Of a DNA stretch of 64,000 nucleotides, positions 32,881 through 44,982 are shown piece after piece. Source of the stretch: Halomonas sp. (lineage in GTDB: Bacteria > Pseudomonadota > Gammaproteobacteria > Pseudomonadales > Halomonadaceae); NCBI RefSeq assembly GCF_030457605.1, contig NZ_JAKDUR010000001.1, positions 124,001 to 188,000 of the forward strand, given 5' to 3'. Made by a program: the position numbers and the translations under genes. How positions within the stretch are numbered: position 1 is the stretch's first letter; each line of letters begins with the position of its first letter. The notes under the pieces were generated by a model. It was not told the origin of the DNA. It searched no databases and was given only the letters and a program-made list of their open reading frames with translations.

Positions 32881-34737
32881 TCAAATCCAGAGCTTTTTCA
32901 CCGGCTTGCCGCCGTAGGTCAGATTGACCATGGCGCGCGAGACCAGAAGCGCTGTGAACATGGAGGTCAGGATGCCGATGGAAAGTGTAACGGCAAAGCC
33001 CTTGACCGGCCCGGTACCAATCGAGAACAGAATCACCGCGACCAGCAGCGTGGTGATGTTGGCATCCACGATTGAGGTAAAGGCGCGTTCGTAGCCGGCG
33101 TGAATGGCCTGCTGGGCAGACAGCCCGTTGCGCAGCTCTTCACGAATACGTTCGAATATCAGCACGTTGGCATCCACTGCCATGCCCAGCGTCAGCACGA
33201 TGCCGGCAATGCCGGGCAGCGTCAGTGTGGCGCCCAGAAGCGACATGACGGCGACCAGCAGCGTCAGGTTGAACGCCAGCGCGATGTTGGCAAAGATGCC
33301 GAACACCTTGTAGCGCACCAGCATGAACGCGACGACCAGCAGCAGGCCGAGCTGTACGGAAAGCAGGCCGCGTTCGATATTTTTCTGCCCCAGGCTTGGG
33401 CCGATAGTGCGTTCCTGCACGAAGTAGATCGGTGCGGCAAGGGAGCCCGAACGCAGCAGCAGGGCGAGTTCCGACGACTCGGAGGACGATTCCAGCCCGG
33501 TAATGCGGAAGCTGTTGCCGAAAGCGCTCTGAATGGTGGCCAGACTGATAATGCCACGTTCCACGTAGGGGTCGCGGACGGTGGTGATTTCGCCAGTTTC
33601 CGGGTCGGTGACCTTGCGATCTTCACTCTTGTGCTCGATGAACACGACCGCCATGTTCCGACCAATGTTGGTGCGCGTGGCGCGGTTCATTAACGTGCCG
33701 CCGGTGCCGTCCAGGTTGATGCTGACCTGGGGGCCGCCGTTTTCGTCAAAGCTTTGACTGGCGCTGGAGACGCTGTCACCGGTAATGATCACGTCGCGCA
33801 ATACCGTGGCTTCGCGTGCCGGTGAATTGCGAAAGGCGATGGTTTCGGTTTCACGCTCGGGGGTGTCCGGCCGCGCTTCCAGACGAAACTCCAGGTTGGC
33901 CGTGGCACCGACGATGCGCTTGGCCGCAGTGGTGTCCTGCACGCCCGGGAGTTCGACCACGATGCGGTTGGGGCCCTGGCGTTGCACCTTGGGTTCGGCC
34001 ACGCCCAGCTCGTTGACGCGGTTACGCAGCGTCGTGAGGTTCTGGTTGATGGCGTAGTCCTGAATCTCGTTGACCTTCTGGTCGGTCAGCGACATGACAA
34101 GCGTTGCTCCGCGGCCCTCACCTTCGTTCTGGTAATCAAACTCGGGAAATTCGCGGCTGATCAGGCTGCGTGCCGTATCGCGATCATCAGCGCTGGCAAA
34201 CTCCAGCGATAGCGAGCGATCGTCAATTTCGGTGTTGCGGTAGCGGATGCGTTCGTCGCGCAGCAGCTCGCGCATGGCACTGGCGTTGACTTCCAGGCGC
34301 TGGGTGAGAGCGGCTTCCATATCCACTTCCAGCAGAAAGTGTACGCCGCCGCGCAGGTCAAGCCCCAGCGTCATGGGCGAGGCGTTAAACGCCTTGAGCC
34401 AGCCCGGCGTGGCCTCGGCAAGGTTGAGGGCGACCGTGGCATCCTCATCGTCCAGGGTGGCGCTGATGATATCCCTGGCGCGAAGCTGGTCGTCGGCGTT
34501 TTCAAGCCGCAGCAGCCACTGGCCGTTTTGCTGCTCAATGCGTTTGACGGCGATATCATTGTCGTCCAGGGCACTGCTCACGCGCTCAAGCTTGCGCTCA
34601 CTCAGCGAGCTGTTGCCTTGGGTGCTGATCTGAACGGCGGGATCTTCGGGAAACAGGTTGGGAAGCGAGTAAATCAGGCCAGCCAGCAAAACGACCAGAA
34701 TAATCAGATACTTCCACAGGGGGTAACGGTTGAGCAT
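32881..34737 (-). CDS. secD: Protein translocase subunit SecD
   Basis: MLNRYPLWKYLIILVVLL, LGLDLRGGVHFLLEVD, GMAVDANVLIFERIREE. Confidence 0.97.
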   Translation of the reverse strand: MLNRYPLWKYLIILVVLLAGLIYSLPNLFPEDPAVQISTQGNSSLSERKLERVSSALDDNDIAVKRIEQQNGQWLLRLENADDQLRARDIISATLDDEDATVALNLAEATPGWLKAFNASPMTLGLDLRGGVHFLLEVDMEAALTQRLEVNASAMRELLRDERIRYRNTEIDDRSLSLEFASADDRDTARSLISREFPEFDYQNEGEGRGATLVMSLTDQKVNEIQDYAINQNLTTLRNRVNELGVAEPKVQRQGPNRIVVELPGVQDTTAAKRIVGATANLEFRLEARPDTPERETETIAFRNSPAREATVLRDVIITGDSVSSASQSFDENGGPQVSINLDGTGGTLMNRATRTNIGRNMAVVFIEHKSEDRKVTDPETGEITTVRDPYVERGIISLATIQSAFGNSFRITGLESSSESSELALLLRSGSLAAPIYFVQERTIGPSLGQKNIERGLLSVQLGLLLVVAFMLVRYKVFGIFANIALAFNLTLLVAVMSLLGATLTLPGIAGIVLTLGMAVDANVLIFERIREELRNGLSAQQAIHAGYERAFTSIVDANITTLLVAVILFSIGTGPVKGFAVTLSIGILTSMFTALLVSRAMVNLTYGGKPVKKLWI

Positions 34738-34865
34738 GTAAGCCCTGCCTTCAATAACGAACGGAATGCTGCGCGCTGACGGGCAGCGCGCAGCAAGGCT
34801 TGCCATCGTTCACCGTGGCATCCCTGCCGGTGTACAGGCGGCGTCCGGCAGGGGCGGGGCGATGG

Positions 34866-35198
34866 TCAGATGGACTTGATGGTGCCCTTGGGCAGCACGG
34901 CGGCAACGGCGCTTTTCTGCACGTTCACGTTGGTGCCGTCGGCGACTTCCATGCTGAGGAATTCGTCGCTGACCTTGGTGATGCGCCCGACCAGACCGCC
35001 ACCGATGACGATTTCGTCACCCTTGTCCAGGTTGCCGATCAGCTGCTTGTGCTGCTTGGCGCGCTTGGCCTGGGGGCGCCAGAGCAGGAAGTAGAAAATC
35101 ACGACAAAGCCGACCAGCATGACAATCTGGGCGATACCGCCGCCGGCAGCGCCGCCGGCGTCCTGGGCGTGGGCTTGGGAGATGAAAAAATCCAGCAT
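34866..35198 (-). CDS. yajC: Preprotein translocase subunit YajC
   Basis: VGFVVIFYFLLWRPQAKRAKQHKQLIGNLDKGDEIV. Confidence 0.95.
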   Translation of the reverse strand: MLDFFISQAHAQDAGGAAGGGIAQIVMLVGFVVIFYFLLWRPQAKRAKQHKQLIGNLDKGDEIVIGGGLVGRITKVSDEFLSMEVADGTNVNVQKSAVAAVLPKGTIKSI

Positions 35199-35294
35199 TC
35201 AAAACACTCCTGGGTTGACGGGTAAATAAGCGTCTAATGGGCCTGAAAACAGGCAGATGGGGCTGTTGTTCGGGAACGACGTGCCCGCCAGCGG

Positions 35295-37552
<2,258 letters not shown>

Positions 37553-37653
37553 GGCAAGGCTCGTGGTTCAGTCAAAGGGGAATGAAAAGCAGGGTTTGGT
37601 AAAAACCGGGCGCCTAGGATAGCGCCTCGGCGCGATAAAGTCAGGCGTTACAA

Positions 37654-37681
37654 TTGACGTAAAAGGATGATGGCGTATAAT
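37654..37681 (+). promoter_or_regulatory. Promoter of tRNA-Leu
   Basis: TTGACG-N16-TATAAT followed by a GC-rich discriminator GCCCGCC. Confidence 0.82.
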
Positions 37682-37692
37682 GCCCGCCTGTT

Positions 37693-37777
37693 GCCGGTGT
37701 GGTGGAATTGGTAGACGCAGTGGATTCAAAATCCGCCGCCTTCGGGCGTGCCGGTTCGAGTCCGGCCACCGGCACCA
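37693..37777 (+). tRNA. tRNA-Leu(CAA), CCA encoded
   Basis: Acceptor GCCGGTG/CACCGGC + ACCA; anticodon stem GTGGA/TCCGC with loop TTCAAAA; class II variable arm; GGTTCGAGTCC T-arm. Confidence 0.96.
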
Positions 37778-37788
37778 TTGAATACGAG

Positions 37789-37823
37789 AAAAGGCCCGAT
37801 GCTTTATGCGTCGGGCCTTTTTT
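37789..37823 (+). terminator. Rho-independent terminator after tRNA-Leu
   Basis: AAAAGGCCCGATGC...GCGTCGGGCCTTTTTT; may also serve hexR on the other strand. Confidence 0.85.
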
Positions 37824-37832
37824 GTTGGCAGC

Positions 37833-38699
37833 TTACTTGTCGCCACGCTTTTCTACCGGAAAGCGGGTGTCGCGCAGGCTGTCCTTGATCTTTTTCAGGT
37901 GGGGCAGAAACGCTTCGCCACGGCGCAGGGTGACGCCGGTGGCCAGCGTATCGACCAGCGCCAGCTGGATCATGCGCGACGTCATGGGCATATAATGGTC
38001 GGTATCTTCGGGTGTTACGACACCCAGAATGGCGCTGCATTCATGGGTCAGTGGTGAGTCAGGGGCGGTAATGCCCAGCACCACGGCGCCGGATTCCCTG
38101 GCTACCCGGGCGATGTCCACAAGCTCCCGGGTGCGCCCGGTATAGGAGATCACCACCACGACGTCGCCGGTGTGACAGGCGGCCGCGACCATACGCTGCA
38201 TGAGGATGTCGACGTAGGCCATGACCGGCAGGTTGAAGCGGAAGAATTTGTGCTGGGCATCCTGTGCCACAGCCCCCGAAGCGCCCAATCCGAAAAAATG
38301 AATCTGCTTGGCCTGAGTGAGGTAGTCCACCATGCGTTCGACGGCGTCCATGTCGATACCCTGGCGTGCCTCGTCAAGGGCGGCAATCGTGGCGCCGAAG
38401 ATCTTGTTGGTATACTGGCTGGCGTTGTCGCCGGGTTCCACCGCGCGGGTGACGTAGGGCGTGCCGCCGGCTAGGCTTTGGGCCAGCTTGATTTTGAAAT
38501 CCGGATAGCCCTTGGCGCCGAAATTGCGGCAAAAGCGATTGACCGTGGGTTCGCTGACCCCGGCGGCCTGAGCAAGGCTTGCGATGCTCAGGCTGGTCGC
38601 AGCGGCCGGGTCATCGAGAATCACGCAGGCGACTTTGCGTTCCGAGCGGTTGAGGTCTTCCTGACGCTGGCGTAAGCGGTCGAGCAGGTCGTGGGCCAT
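37833..38699 (-). CDS. hexR: HexR-like RpiR-family transcriptional regulator (HTH + SIS domain)
   Basis: [58 protein letters not shown] domain. Confidence 0.88.
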   Translation of the reverse strand: MAHDLLDRLRQRQEDLNRSERKVACVILDDPAAATSLSIASLAQAAGVSEPTVNRFCRNFGAKGYPDFKIKLAQSLAGGTPYVTRAVEPGDNASQYTNKIFGATIAALDEARQGIDMDAVERMVDYLTQAKQIHFFGLGASGAVAQDAQHKFFRFNLPVMAYVDILMQRMVAAACHTGDVVVVISYTGRTRELVDIARVARESGAVVLGITAPDSPLTHECSAILGVVTPEDTDHYMPMTSRMIQLALVDTLATGVTLRRGEAFLPHLKKIKDSLRDTRFPVEKRGDK

Positions 38700-38722
38700 C
38701 AAGGTCTCCATAAGGGGTGGCG

Positions 38723-40465
38723 TCAGGCTGGCCGGGGTGTGTGTTCCCAGGTGGTGCACAGCTCGATGAAGTCAGCGGCGGGCAGCGGCCGTGAATAAAA
38801 ATACCCCTGCATGATTTCGCAGCCGATGGAACGCAGGTAGTCGGCCTGAGCCGGGGTTTCAATGCCCTCGGCCACCACGTTGCAGCCGACGCCGTGCGCC
38901 AGCTGGGTAATGGTGCGTGCCAGCTGGCGATCCACGAGGCTTTCTTCCAGATCCATGACAAAGGCGCGATCGATTTTCAGCGTCGAGAGCGGCAGGGTTT
39001 TCAGGTAGGCAAGGGATGAGTGCCCGGTGCCGAAATCGTCTACCGCGACGGCAATGCCGGCGGTATGCAGCTGTTCCAGCTGCTGACGGGCATTGGTGAT
39101 GTCGTTCATCAGGCCGGACTCGGTCACCTCAAGGCTCAGATGGGCAAGCTCGACGCCATGACGCTTGATTTGGGTAAGCAGTGTATCGGCAAAGTCGCGA
39201 CGACTTAACTGGCGCGCCGAGACGTTGATGGCGATGTTGAAATCTGCCGTCATCCAGGCGGCGTCCTGCCACTCGGCAATAAAGCCAAGCGCCTGTTCAA
39301 TGACCCAGTTGCCGATCGCGAAAATGTCGCCGCTGGCTTCGGCAAGGGGGATGAAAAGCCCCGGTGACACGTGACCGAGCTCGGGATGATACCAGCGTAA
39401 CAACGCCTCGGCACCGATCACACGATGATGCAGGGCGCATATTTTGGGCTGAAACGCTAACGACATTTCATGGCGCGATGTGGCGTCGCGCAGGGCTCGC
39501 TGCACGTGCAGGCGTTGGCGCTGCTGGTCTTCGAGGTCCTGGGAATAGTGCTGTAAACGCACGCCATTGCTTTGGGGGAGCGCCAGCGCCGCCATTTGTA
39601 CCAGCCGGTCGGGATCGAAATGCCCGGCGGCTTCACTGATGCCGATGCGCGCATTGACGCTGAGCAACAGGTCATCCACCAGCAGGTCCTGCTCGAAGGT
39701 GTGCAGTAGCGTAATGCCCAGCGTGCCAAGCGCTGCGGGTGTGTGGCCGGGAGCGATGACAAGAAATTCGCTGCCGCCCCAGAGCCCGAGCTGGTGATTG
39801 TCATCGAGCGGGTTGCCCAGCGTGCTGCCGAGCTGTTTCAGCAGCCGTTCAGCCACGCTGTAGCCGTGCAGGCGGATGATGTCGTCGATGCCGTCCACGG
39901 CGATAAACAAAAGCCCCGCTCCGTTGGCGCTCATGGCGGTTTCGCGCAGGGACTGGGTAAGACCGCGGCGGTTGGCCAGCCGGGTAATGGGGTCGGTGCG
40001 CGACTGGTAATCAAGCTCGCGGGTGCGTTTGGCGACCATCTGCTCAAGCGTGGCGGCCTGCTGGTCGCGTATGCTGAAACGCTGCTCGATTTCGAGAATA
40101 TTACGTATACGCTGCAGCACTTCGTCGTGCTTGAACGGTTTGGTAAGAAAGTCGCGTACGCCCATTTCCAGCGCCCGGTGGCGGGTAGCATCGTCAACCT
40201 GCGCAGTCAGTACGATAACCGGCGGCATGTCGCCGACAAAGTGCTCGCGTAGCTGTTCGATGACGCCATAGCCGTCAAGGTGGGGCATGCGGATATCGAG
40301 CAACAGCAGATCGGGACGGACTGCGCGGCAATAGCCCAGCACTTCGCGAGGGTCGCTCAGGCCGTGGACGTGATCAAAGCCGTGGTCATCCAGCAGGTCC
40401 AGTATCATCTCCACGTTGACGGGATTGTCGTCGACAACGAGGAGGTGTTTGGTGGCGAGCGTCAT
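38723..40465 (-). CDS. Response regulator: REC + degenerate GGDEF (GGSEF) + EAL phosphodiesterase
   Basis: [61 protein letters not shown]. Confidence 0.93.
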   Translation of the reverse strand: MTLATKHLLVVDDNPVNVEMILDLLDDHGFDHVHGLSDPREVLGYCRAVRPDLLLLDIRMPHLDGYGVIEQLREHFVGDMPPVIVLTAQVDDATRHRALEMGVRDFLTKPFKHDEVLQRIRNILEIEQRFSIRDQQAATLEQMVAKRTRELDYQSRTDPITRLANRRGLTQSLRETAMSANGAGLLFIAVDGIDDIIRLHGYSVAERLLKQLGSTLGNPLDDNHQLGLWGGSEFLVIAPGHTPAALGTLGITLLHTFEQDLLVDDLLLSVNARIGISEAAGHFDPDRLVQMAALALPQSNGVRLQHYSQDLEDQQRQRLHVQRALRDATSRHEMSLAFQPKICALHHRVIGAEALLRWYHPELGHVSPGLFIPLAEASGDIFAIGNWVIEQALGFIAEWQDAAWMTADFNIAINVSARQLSRRDFADTLLTQIKRHGVELAHLSLEVTESGLMNDITNARQQLEQLHTAGIAVAVDDFGTGHSSLAYLKTLPLSTLKIDRAFVMDLEESLVDRQLARTITQLAHGVGCNVVAEGIETPAQADYLRSIGCEIMQGYFYSRPLPAADFIELCTTWEHTPRPA

Positions 40466-40507
40466 GGTGTCTTCCCTGTCTGCTTGCGGTGCTATATATG
40501 GCCGCGC

Positions 40508-43108
40508 TTAAGTCATCACGTAGCGTCTTAACATGGCCATGAGTTTAGCAATTTCCAGCGGCTTGGTGAGATAGTCGTCGAAACCGGCGCTCAGCGCCTT
40601 GTTGATATCACGTTGCATGGCACTGGCAGAAAGTGCAACGACCGGCAGTTTTGCCAGCTGCGGATCCCGGCAAATGGCGGCCAGTGCCTGGTAGCCATCC
40701 ATGCCCGGCAGATTGATATCCATCATTATCAGCGCTGCAGGCATGATACGCAGGAGTTCCAGCCCCATTTCTGCGCTGGGTGCCGTGTGCAACGAAAGTC
40801 CCGCCACATCCTCGATGATGTCTTCCATCAGCCGCTTGTTGGCGGGGTTATCTTCCACGTAAATCAGCGCTTTTTGATGAAACCCGCGCGCCGGGCATGC
40901 CGTTTCGTGATGAGTGCTGTCGGCTGGTTTATCGGTGCTGCGTGGCAGGGTGAACCAGAACGTCGATCCTTCCCCGGGCGTGCTGTCTACGTCGATCATA
41001 CCGCCCATGCGTTCGATCAGCTCGCGGGTAATCGCAAGCCCGATGCCGGTGCCTTCTATCGTGCCGTTTTCGGCATCCAGCCGGTTGAACGGTTCAAACA
41101 GCTCGTGTTGGCGATGGCGGGCAATCCCCGGGCCGCTATCGGTTACGCTGACGCGCAGCGTGTTGGCACGTTGCTGTGCCGTTACCCGAATGCTGCCGTC
41201 GGGGCTGTTGTATTTGATGGCATTGGAAATCAGGTTGAACAGCACCTGCTTGACGCGGGTGTAGTCGGCGCGGATCTGCCAGTCTGGCGGGGGCAGGGTG
41301 CATGCAAGGTGAATGCCTGCGGCATCGGCGCCGGGCTCAAGGGTCTGGCAGACATCTTCGATCACATGGGCAAGGGTGATGGTTTCCAGCGACAGCGGCA
41401 TGTGGCCGGATTCGATCTTGGCCAGGTCCAGCACTTCGTTGATCAGACTCAACAGATGCTGGCCGCTTTTCTCGATCTGATTGACCTGGCGCGCCTGTTT
41501 TTCGCTCAGCGGCTGGCGCCGGCCAGTGGCCAGCAGCTGGGCAAAGCCGAGAATCGCGTTGAGCGGCGTGCGCAGTTCGTGGCTCATGGATGAAAGAAAT
41601 TCGCTTTTGGCCTGGTTGGCGCGCTGGGCCTGGTCGTGTGCGTGGGCCAGATCCTGCAAGACCCGGTCGCGCTCGGCCATCTGCCGGTACAGGTTGATCA
41701 GCAGAGCACAGGTGGCGGTAAACGGCTCAAGCCAGTGCAGGAGCGTTTGGTCCAGGGTTTGCCGGCTGTTGGCAATCGCGTACATGCCAATCAGCTCGCT
41801 GCCGTTGTAAATCGGTACACCGAGATAGTTGTGGAGCGTGGGATGGCCGGGCGGAAAACCGCCGCGCTGGGGGTGATGATAAAGATCATCAGTCATGACC
41901 ACTTCGCCGTGGGCATAAACCCGCCCGAGCAGGGTGTTAGCGCGGGTCAGCATCATGTCGCCACTGCGCAGTTTTTCCATCAGCCGGCGCGAGGCGGCGT
42001 TCCAGGAGAGGTCGGTGATGGCGTGAATTTTCAGTGCATTGCCGGTGCCGTCGGCCAGTTTGTGATCGACCAGTACCTCGCCGATCAGGGCGTAGTCGCT
42101 GTCGGTCAGCTCGCGCAGTGCCTCCATGAGAAACGTCCACAGTTTTTTGCCGGACATCAATGCCTGATAGTCGGTAATGCCCTGATGCAAAACGCTGAGC
42201 AGAGCCTGCTCTTTACGGATGCGCCGGTTGGCCGCCTGAATGTCGCGCAAATCGGTGAGCACGCCGAGAAACTCCTCGACCTCCCCATGCTCGTTGTGAA
42301 TGGCATTGATGGCCAGATGTACCGGCACGTGATGGCCATCCTTGTGCCGGGCTTCCACCTCGCGCCCCTTGCCGATAACCCGGGGCTCATGACCGTCCAG
42401 GTAGCGCTGGAGGTAGCCGTCGTGATGAGGGTGGATTTCAGGCGGCGCCAGCATGGCTACATTCTGGCCGACCACTTCGCTCTCGGTATAGCCCAGCAGG
42501 TTGAGGGCAAAAGGATTGATGGCAATCACTCGGCCCCGGCGGTCAATGCGTATCTTGGCGGTGGCGCTGGTAAAAAAGATCGTCTCAAAGCGCTTGGCGG
42601 TGTGCGCCAGGTCGGCACTCAGCTTGTTCTGGCGCAGCAGCGCTTCCGCCTGGCCGGCAAGCCCCGCCAGCAGGCGCTGTTCATGGGCGGAAAAGGTTCG
42701 CGGGTGGTAGTCAATCAGGCACAGCGTGCCCACTGGTAGTTCGTCCAGCGGACGCAGTGGATGGCCGGCATAAAAGCGGATGTGCGGCGCGTCGGTCACC
42801 AGCGGGTTATCGGCAAAGCGGCCGTCGGCCAGGGTGTCGGGTACTGTCAGGCTGTCATCGGCGGCGACGGCATGGGCGCAGAAGGAGATGTTGCGACCGG
42901 TTTCGCAGGCCTCGAAACCGGAGTGTGACTTGAACCACTGACGGTTTGCATCAATCAGCGAAACCAGCGCCACGGGCACGTCAAAAATTTCCCGGGCCAG
43001 CTCGGTCAGGCGATCAAAGCTTTCTTGCGCAGGCGTATCAAGTACTGCAAGGTCGCGTAACGCCTGTAAGCGCCGGGATTCATTCGCGGGGGTATCAGGC
43101 GCTTGCAT
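40508..43108 (-). CDS. Hybrid sensor histidine kinase: GAF-PAS-GAF-HisKA-HATPase-REC
   Basis: SEFLSSMSHELRTPLNAILGFA H-box, HATPase N/G boxes, C-terminal MMDINLPGMDGYQAL REC. Confidence 0.93.
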   Translation of the reverse strand: MQAPDTPANESRRLQALRDLAVLDTPAQESFDRLTELAREIFDVPVALVSLIDANRQWFKSHSGFEACETGRNISFCAHAVAADDSLTVPDTLADGRFADNPLVTDAPHIRFYAGHPLRPLDELPVGTLCLIDYHPRTFSAHEQRLLAGLAGQAEALLRQNKLSADLAHTAKRFETIFFTSATAKIRIDRRGRVIAINPFALNLLGYTESEVVGQNVAMLAPPEIHPHHDGYLQRYLDGHEPRVIGKGREVEARHKDGHHVPVHLAINAIHNEHGEVEEFLGVLTDLRDIQAANRRIRKEQALLSVLHQGITDYQALMSGKKLWTFLMEALRELTDSDYALIGEVLVDHKLADGTGNALKIHAITDLSWNAASRRLMEKLRSGDMMLTRANTLLGRVYAHGEVVMTDDLYHHPQRGGFPPGHPTLHNYLGVPIYNGSELIGMYAIANSRQTLDQTLLHWLEPFTATCALLINLYRQMAERDRVLQDLAHAHDQAQRANQAKSEFLSSMSHELRTPLNAILGFAQLLATGRRQPLSEKQARQVNQIEKSGQHLLSLINEVLDLAKIESGHMPLSLETITLAHVIEDVCQTLEPGADAAGIHLACTLPPPDWQIRADYTRVKQVLFNLISNAIKYNSPDGSIRVTAQQRANTLRVSVTDSGPGIARHRQHELFEPFNRLDAENGTIEGTGIGLAITRELIERMGGMIDVDSTPGEGSTFWFTLPRSTDKPADSTHHETACPARGFHQKALIYVEDNPANKRLMEDIIEDVAGLSLHTAPSAEMGLELLRIMPAALIMMDINLPGMDGYQALAAICRDPQLAKLPVVALSASAMQRDINKALSAGFDDYLTKPLEIAKLMAMLRRYVMT

Positions 43109-43337
43109 GGGGGCTCCGGAGATCGGTTGAAAAGCATTCTTTTACCTGGCTTCATAAAATAACGGCCAAAGTGCCTGCCACTTGAGCCCGGGGCGGTTCA
43201 CAGGGGAAATTATGCCGGCGGCCGTGGCCGCTTGCCCATGCTTGATGGCATAATGCGGCGGCTTTACGCAGGGCTGCCCAGCGGCTGGGCGCAGGGTTCC
43301 CCTCTTTCTTCAAACAGGCTTTATATAGGCGTATGCG

Positions 43338-43712
43338 GTGAGTAGTAAAACCAAGGCTTGGCCTTTTCGCAAATGGCTCATGCTGGGGCTGCTGGCCCTG
43401 ATGCTGCTGCTGCAGTACAAACTGTGGCTGGGGCGTGGCGGCTGGCAGGATTTGCAGCACGTGCGCTCCCGGGTTGACGCGCAGGAGGCGGCTAACGCGC
43501 CGATGCGTGAACGCAATGCCCGGCTTGCCGCCGAGGTAAGAGACCTGAAAACCGGCCTGGATGCCGTGGAGGAGCGTGCCCGCAGCGACATGGGCATGGT
43601 GCGGGCCGACGAGCAGTTCTTCTGGGTGCCGGGCGTCAGCGCCGATGACACGCCAGCGCGGCAAAATCCCGGCCTGCCTGCTGCGGCGTCATCCGCCGGG
43701 GAAGATTCGTGA
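43338..43712 (+). CDS. ftsB: Cell division protein FtsB
   Basis: Short bitopic coiled-coil protein directly upstream of ispD; GTG start; RSDMGMVRADEQFFWVP. Confidence 0.9.
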   Translation: MSSKTKAWPFRKWLMLGLLALMLLLQYKLWLGRGGWQDLQHVRSRVDAQEAANAPMRERNARLAAEVRDLKTGLDAVEERARSDMGMVRADEQFFWVPGVSADDTPARQNPGLPAAASSAGEDS

Positions 43713-44404
43713 GCGCACCGGTCTGGCTGATCGTACCTGCTGCGGGACAGGGACGGCGCATGGGTGGCGACCGTCCCAAGCAATACCTGCCGCTGGCCGG
43801 CGCAGCGATTCTTTCCCGCACGCTTGAACGTCTGCACACCGCACTGCCCGAAGCACGGCTGGTGCTGTGCCTGGACGACGGTGACGGCTGGTTTCAGCCG
43901 GAGTGGGTGCCGTTTGCCCGCTGGCAGCGTGTGGCCGGCGGCGATGAGCGCATGGACAGCGTGCTGAACGCACTGCGCGCCATGCCTGCCAATGAGCACG
44001 AGCTGGTGCTGGTGCACGACGTGGCGCGCCCCTGTGTGACGCCAAACGACGTGCGTACGCTGGCTAACGCGGCTCGAAGCAGCGCTGACGGCGCGCTGCT
44101 GGCCATGCCGGTCGCCGATACCATGAAGCGTGCTACGCCCGAGGGGGCTTGCGCCCGCACCGAACCCCGCGAGGGCCTGTGGCACGCGCTGACGCCCCAG
44201 GGATTCACCTACGGCCTGTTGCGCCGCGCGCTTGAACAGGCGCAGGCGAGCGGAGCGCAAGTGACCGACGAAGCCTCGGCGGTTGAAGCGTTGGGCGGCC
44301 AGCCGCGGCTGGTCAGCGGACGGCGGGATAATCTCAAGGTGACCCATCCGGATGACCTGGCCCTGGCGGGCGCCATTATGGCCGCTCAGGATATTCGGCA
44401 TTAA
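43709..44404 (+). CDS. ispD: 2-C-methyl-D-erythritol 4-phosphate cytidylyltransferase
   Basis: [34 protein letters not shown]. Confidence 0.97.
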   Translation: MSAPVWLIVPAAGQGRRMGGDRPKQYLPLAGAAILSRTLERLHTALPEARLVLCLDDGDGWFQPEWVPFARWQRVAGGDERMDSVLNALRAMPANEHELVLVHDVARPCVTPNDVRTLANAARSSADGALLAMPVADTMKRATPEGACARTEPREGLWHALTPQGFTYGLLRRALEQAQASGAQVTDEASAVEALGGQPRLVSGRRDNLKVTHPDDLALAGAIMAAQDIRH

Positions 44405-44442
44405 AGCGCCATCGGCCTGCGGCCGCGGCAGTTTTCTTGATC

Positions 44443-44494
44443 GTCTTTCAGGGCGGTCTTTCAGGATGGTTTTTCAAGACAGTCTCTCAGGAGA
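44443..44494 (+). repeat. Degenerate 13-bp tandem repeat (4 units) directly upstream of ispF
   Basis: GTCTTTCAGGGCG/GTCTTTCAGGATG/GTTTTTCAAGACA/GTCTCTCAGGAGA; the last unit carries the apparent Shine-Dalgarno. Confidence 0.8.
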
Positions 44495-44499
44495 GTTTC

Positions 44500-44982
44500 A
44501 TGCGCATAGGCCACGGCTTTGATGTCCACCGCTTCGGGCCCGGCGATCATTTGATGATCGGCGGCGTCAAACTGCCGTTTGAGCAGGGGTTTGTGGCCCA
44601 CTCGGATGGCGACGTGCTGCTGCACGCGCTGTGCGATGCGTTGCTGGGCGCCTGCGCGTTGGGCGACATTGGTCGTCACTTCCCCGACACGGACCCGGCC
44701 TACAAAGGCGCCGATAGCCGCGAGTTGCTGCGCCAGGTGCTTGCGCTGGTCGAGGGCGAAGGGTTCACGCCGGTGAACCTGGATGCCACGTTGATGGCGC
44801 AGGCACCTAAAATGGCCGGGCACATCGACGCCATGCGCGAAACCATCGCCAATGATCTCAAGCTGTCGCTGGGTCAGGTGAACGTCAAGGCGACGACCAC
44901 TGAGCGACTGGGCTTTACCGGCCGCGGCGAAGGCATTGCCGCCGAGGCGGTGGTGCTATTAACCCGGCGCAGCGGCGTATGA
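44500..44982 (+). CDS. ispF: 2-C-methyl-D-erythritol 2,4-cyclodiphosphate synthase
   Basis: [43 protein letters not shown]. Confidence 0.98.
   Translation: MRIGHGFDVHRFGPGDHLMIGGVKLPFEQGFVAHSDGDVLLHALCDALLGACALGDIGRHFPDTDPAYKGADSRELLRQVLALVEGEGFTPVNLDATLMAQAPKMAGHIDAMRETIANDLKLSLGQVNVKATTTERLGFTGRGEGIAAEAVVLLTRRSGV

Noticed and set aside
41636-42739. 367-aa + strand ORF opposite the hybrid histidine kinase
   Set aside because: Antisense shadow of a well-conserved multi-domain kinase.
43276-43290. GCCCA-GCGGC-TGGGC hairpin in the ftsB upstream region
   Set aside because: Short stem and no T-tract or associated signal; likely chance in GC-rich DNA.
43333-43341. ATG-CGG-TGA minimal ORF overlapping the ftsB GTG start
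   Set aside because: Too short to distinguish from chance; no repeat structure supporting it as in apaH.
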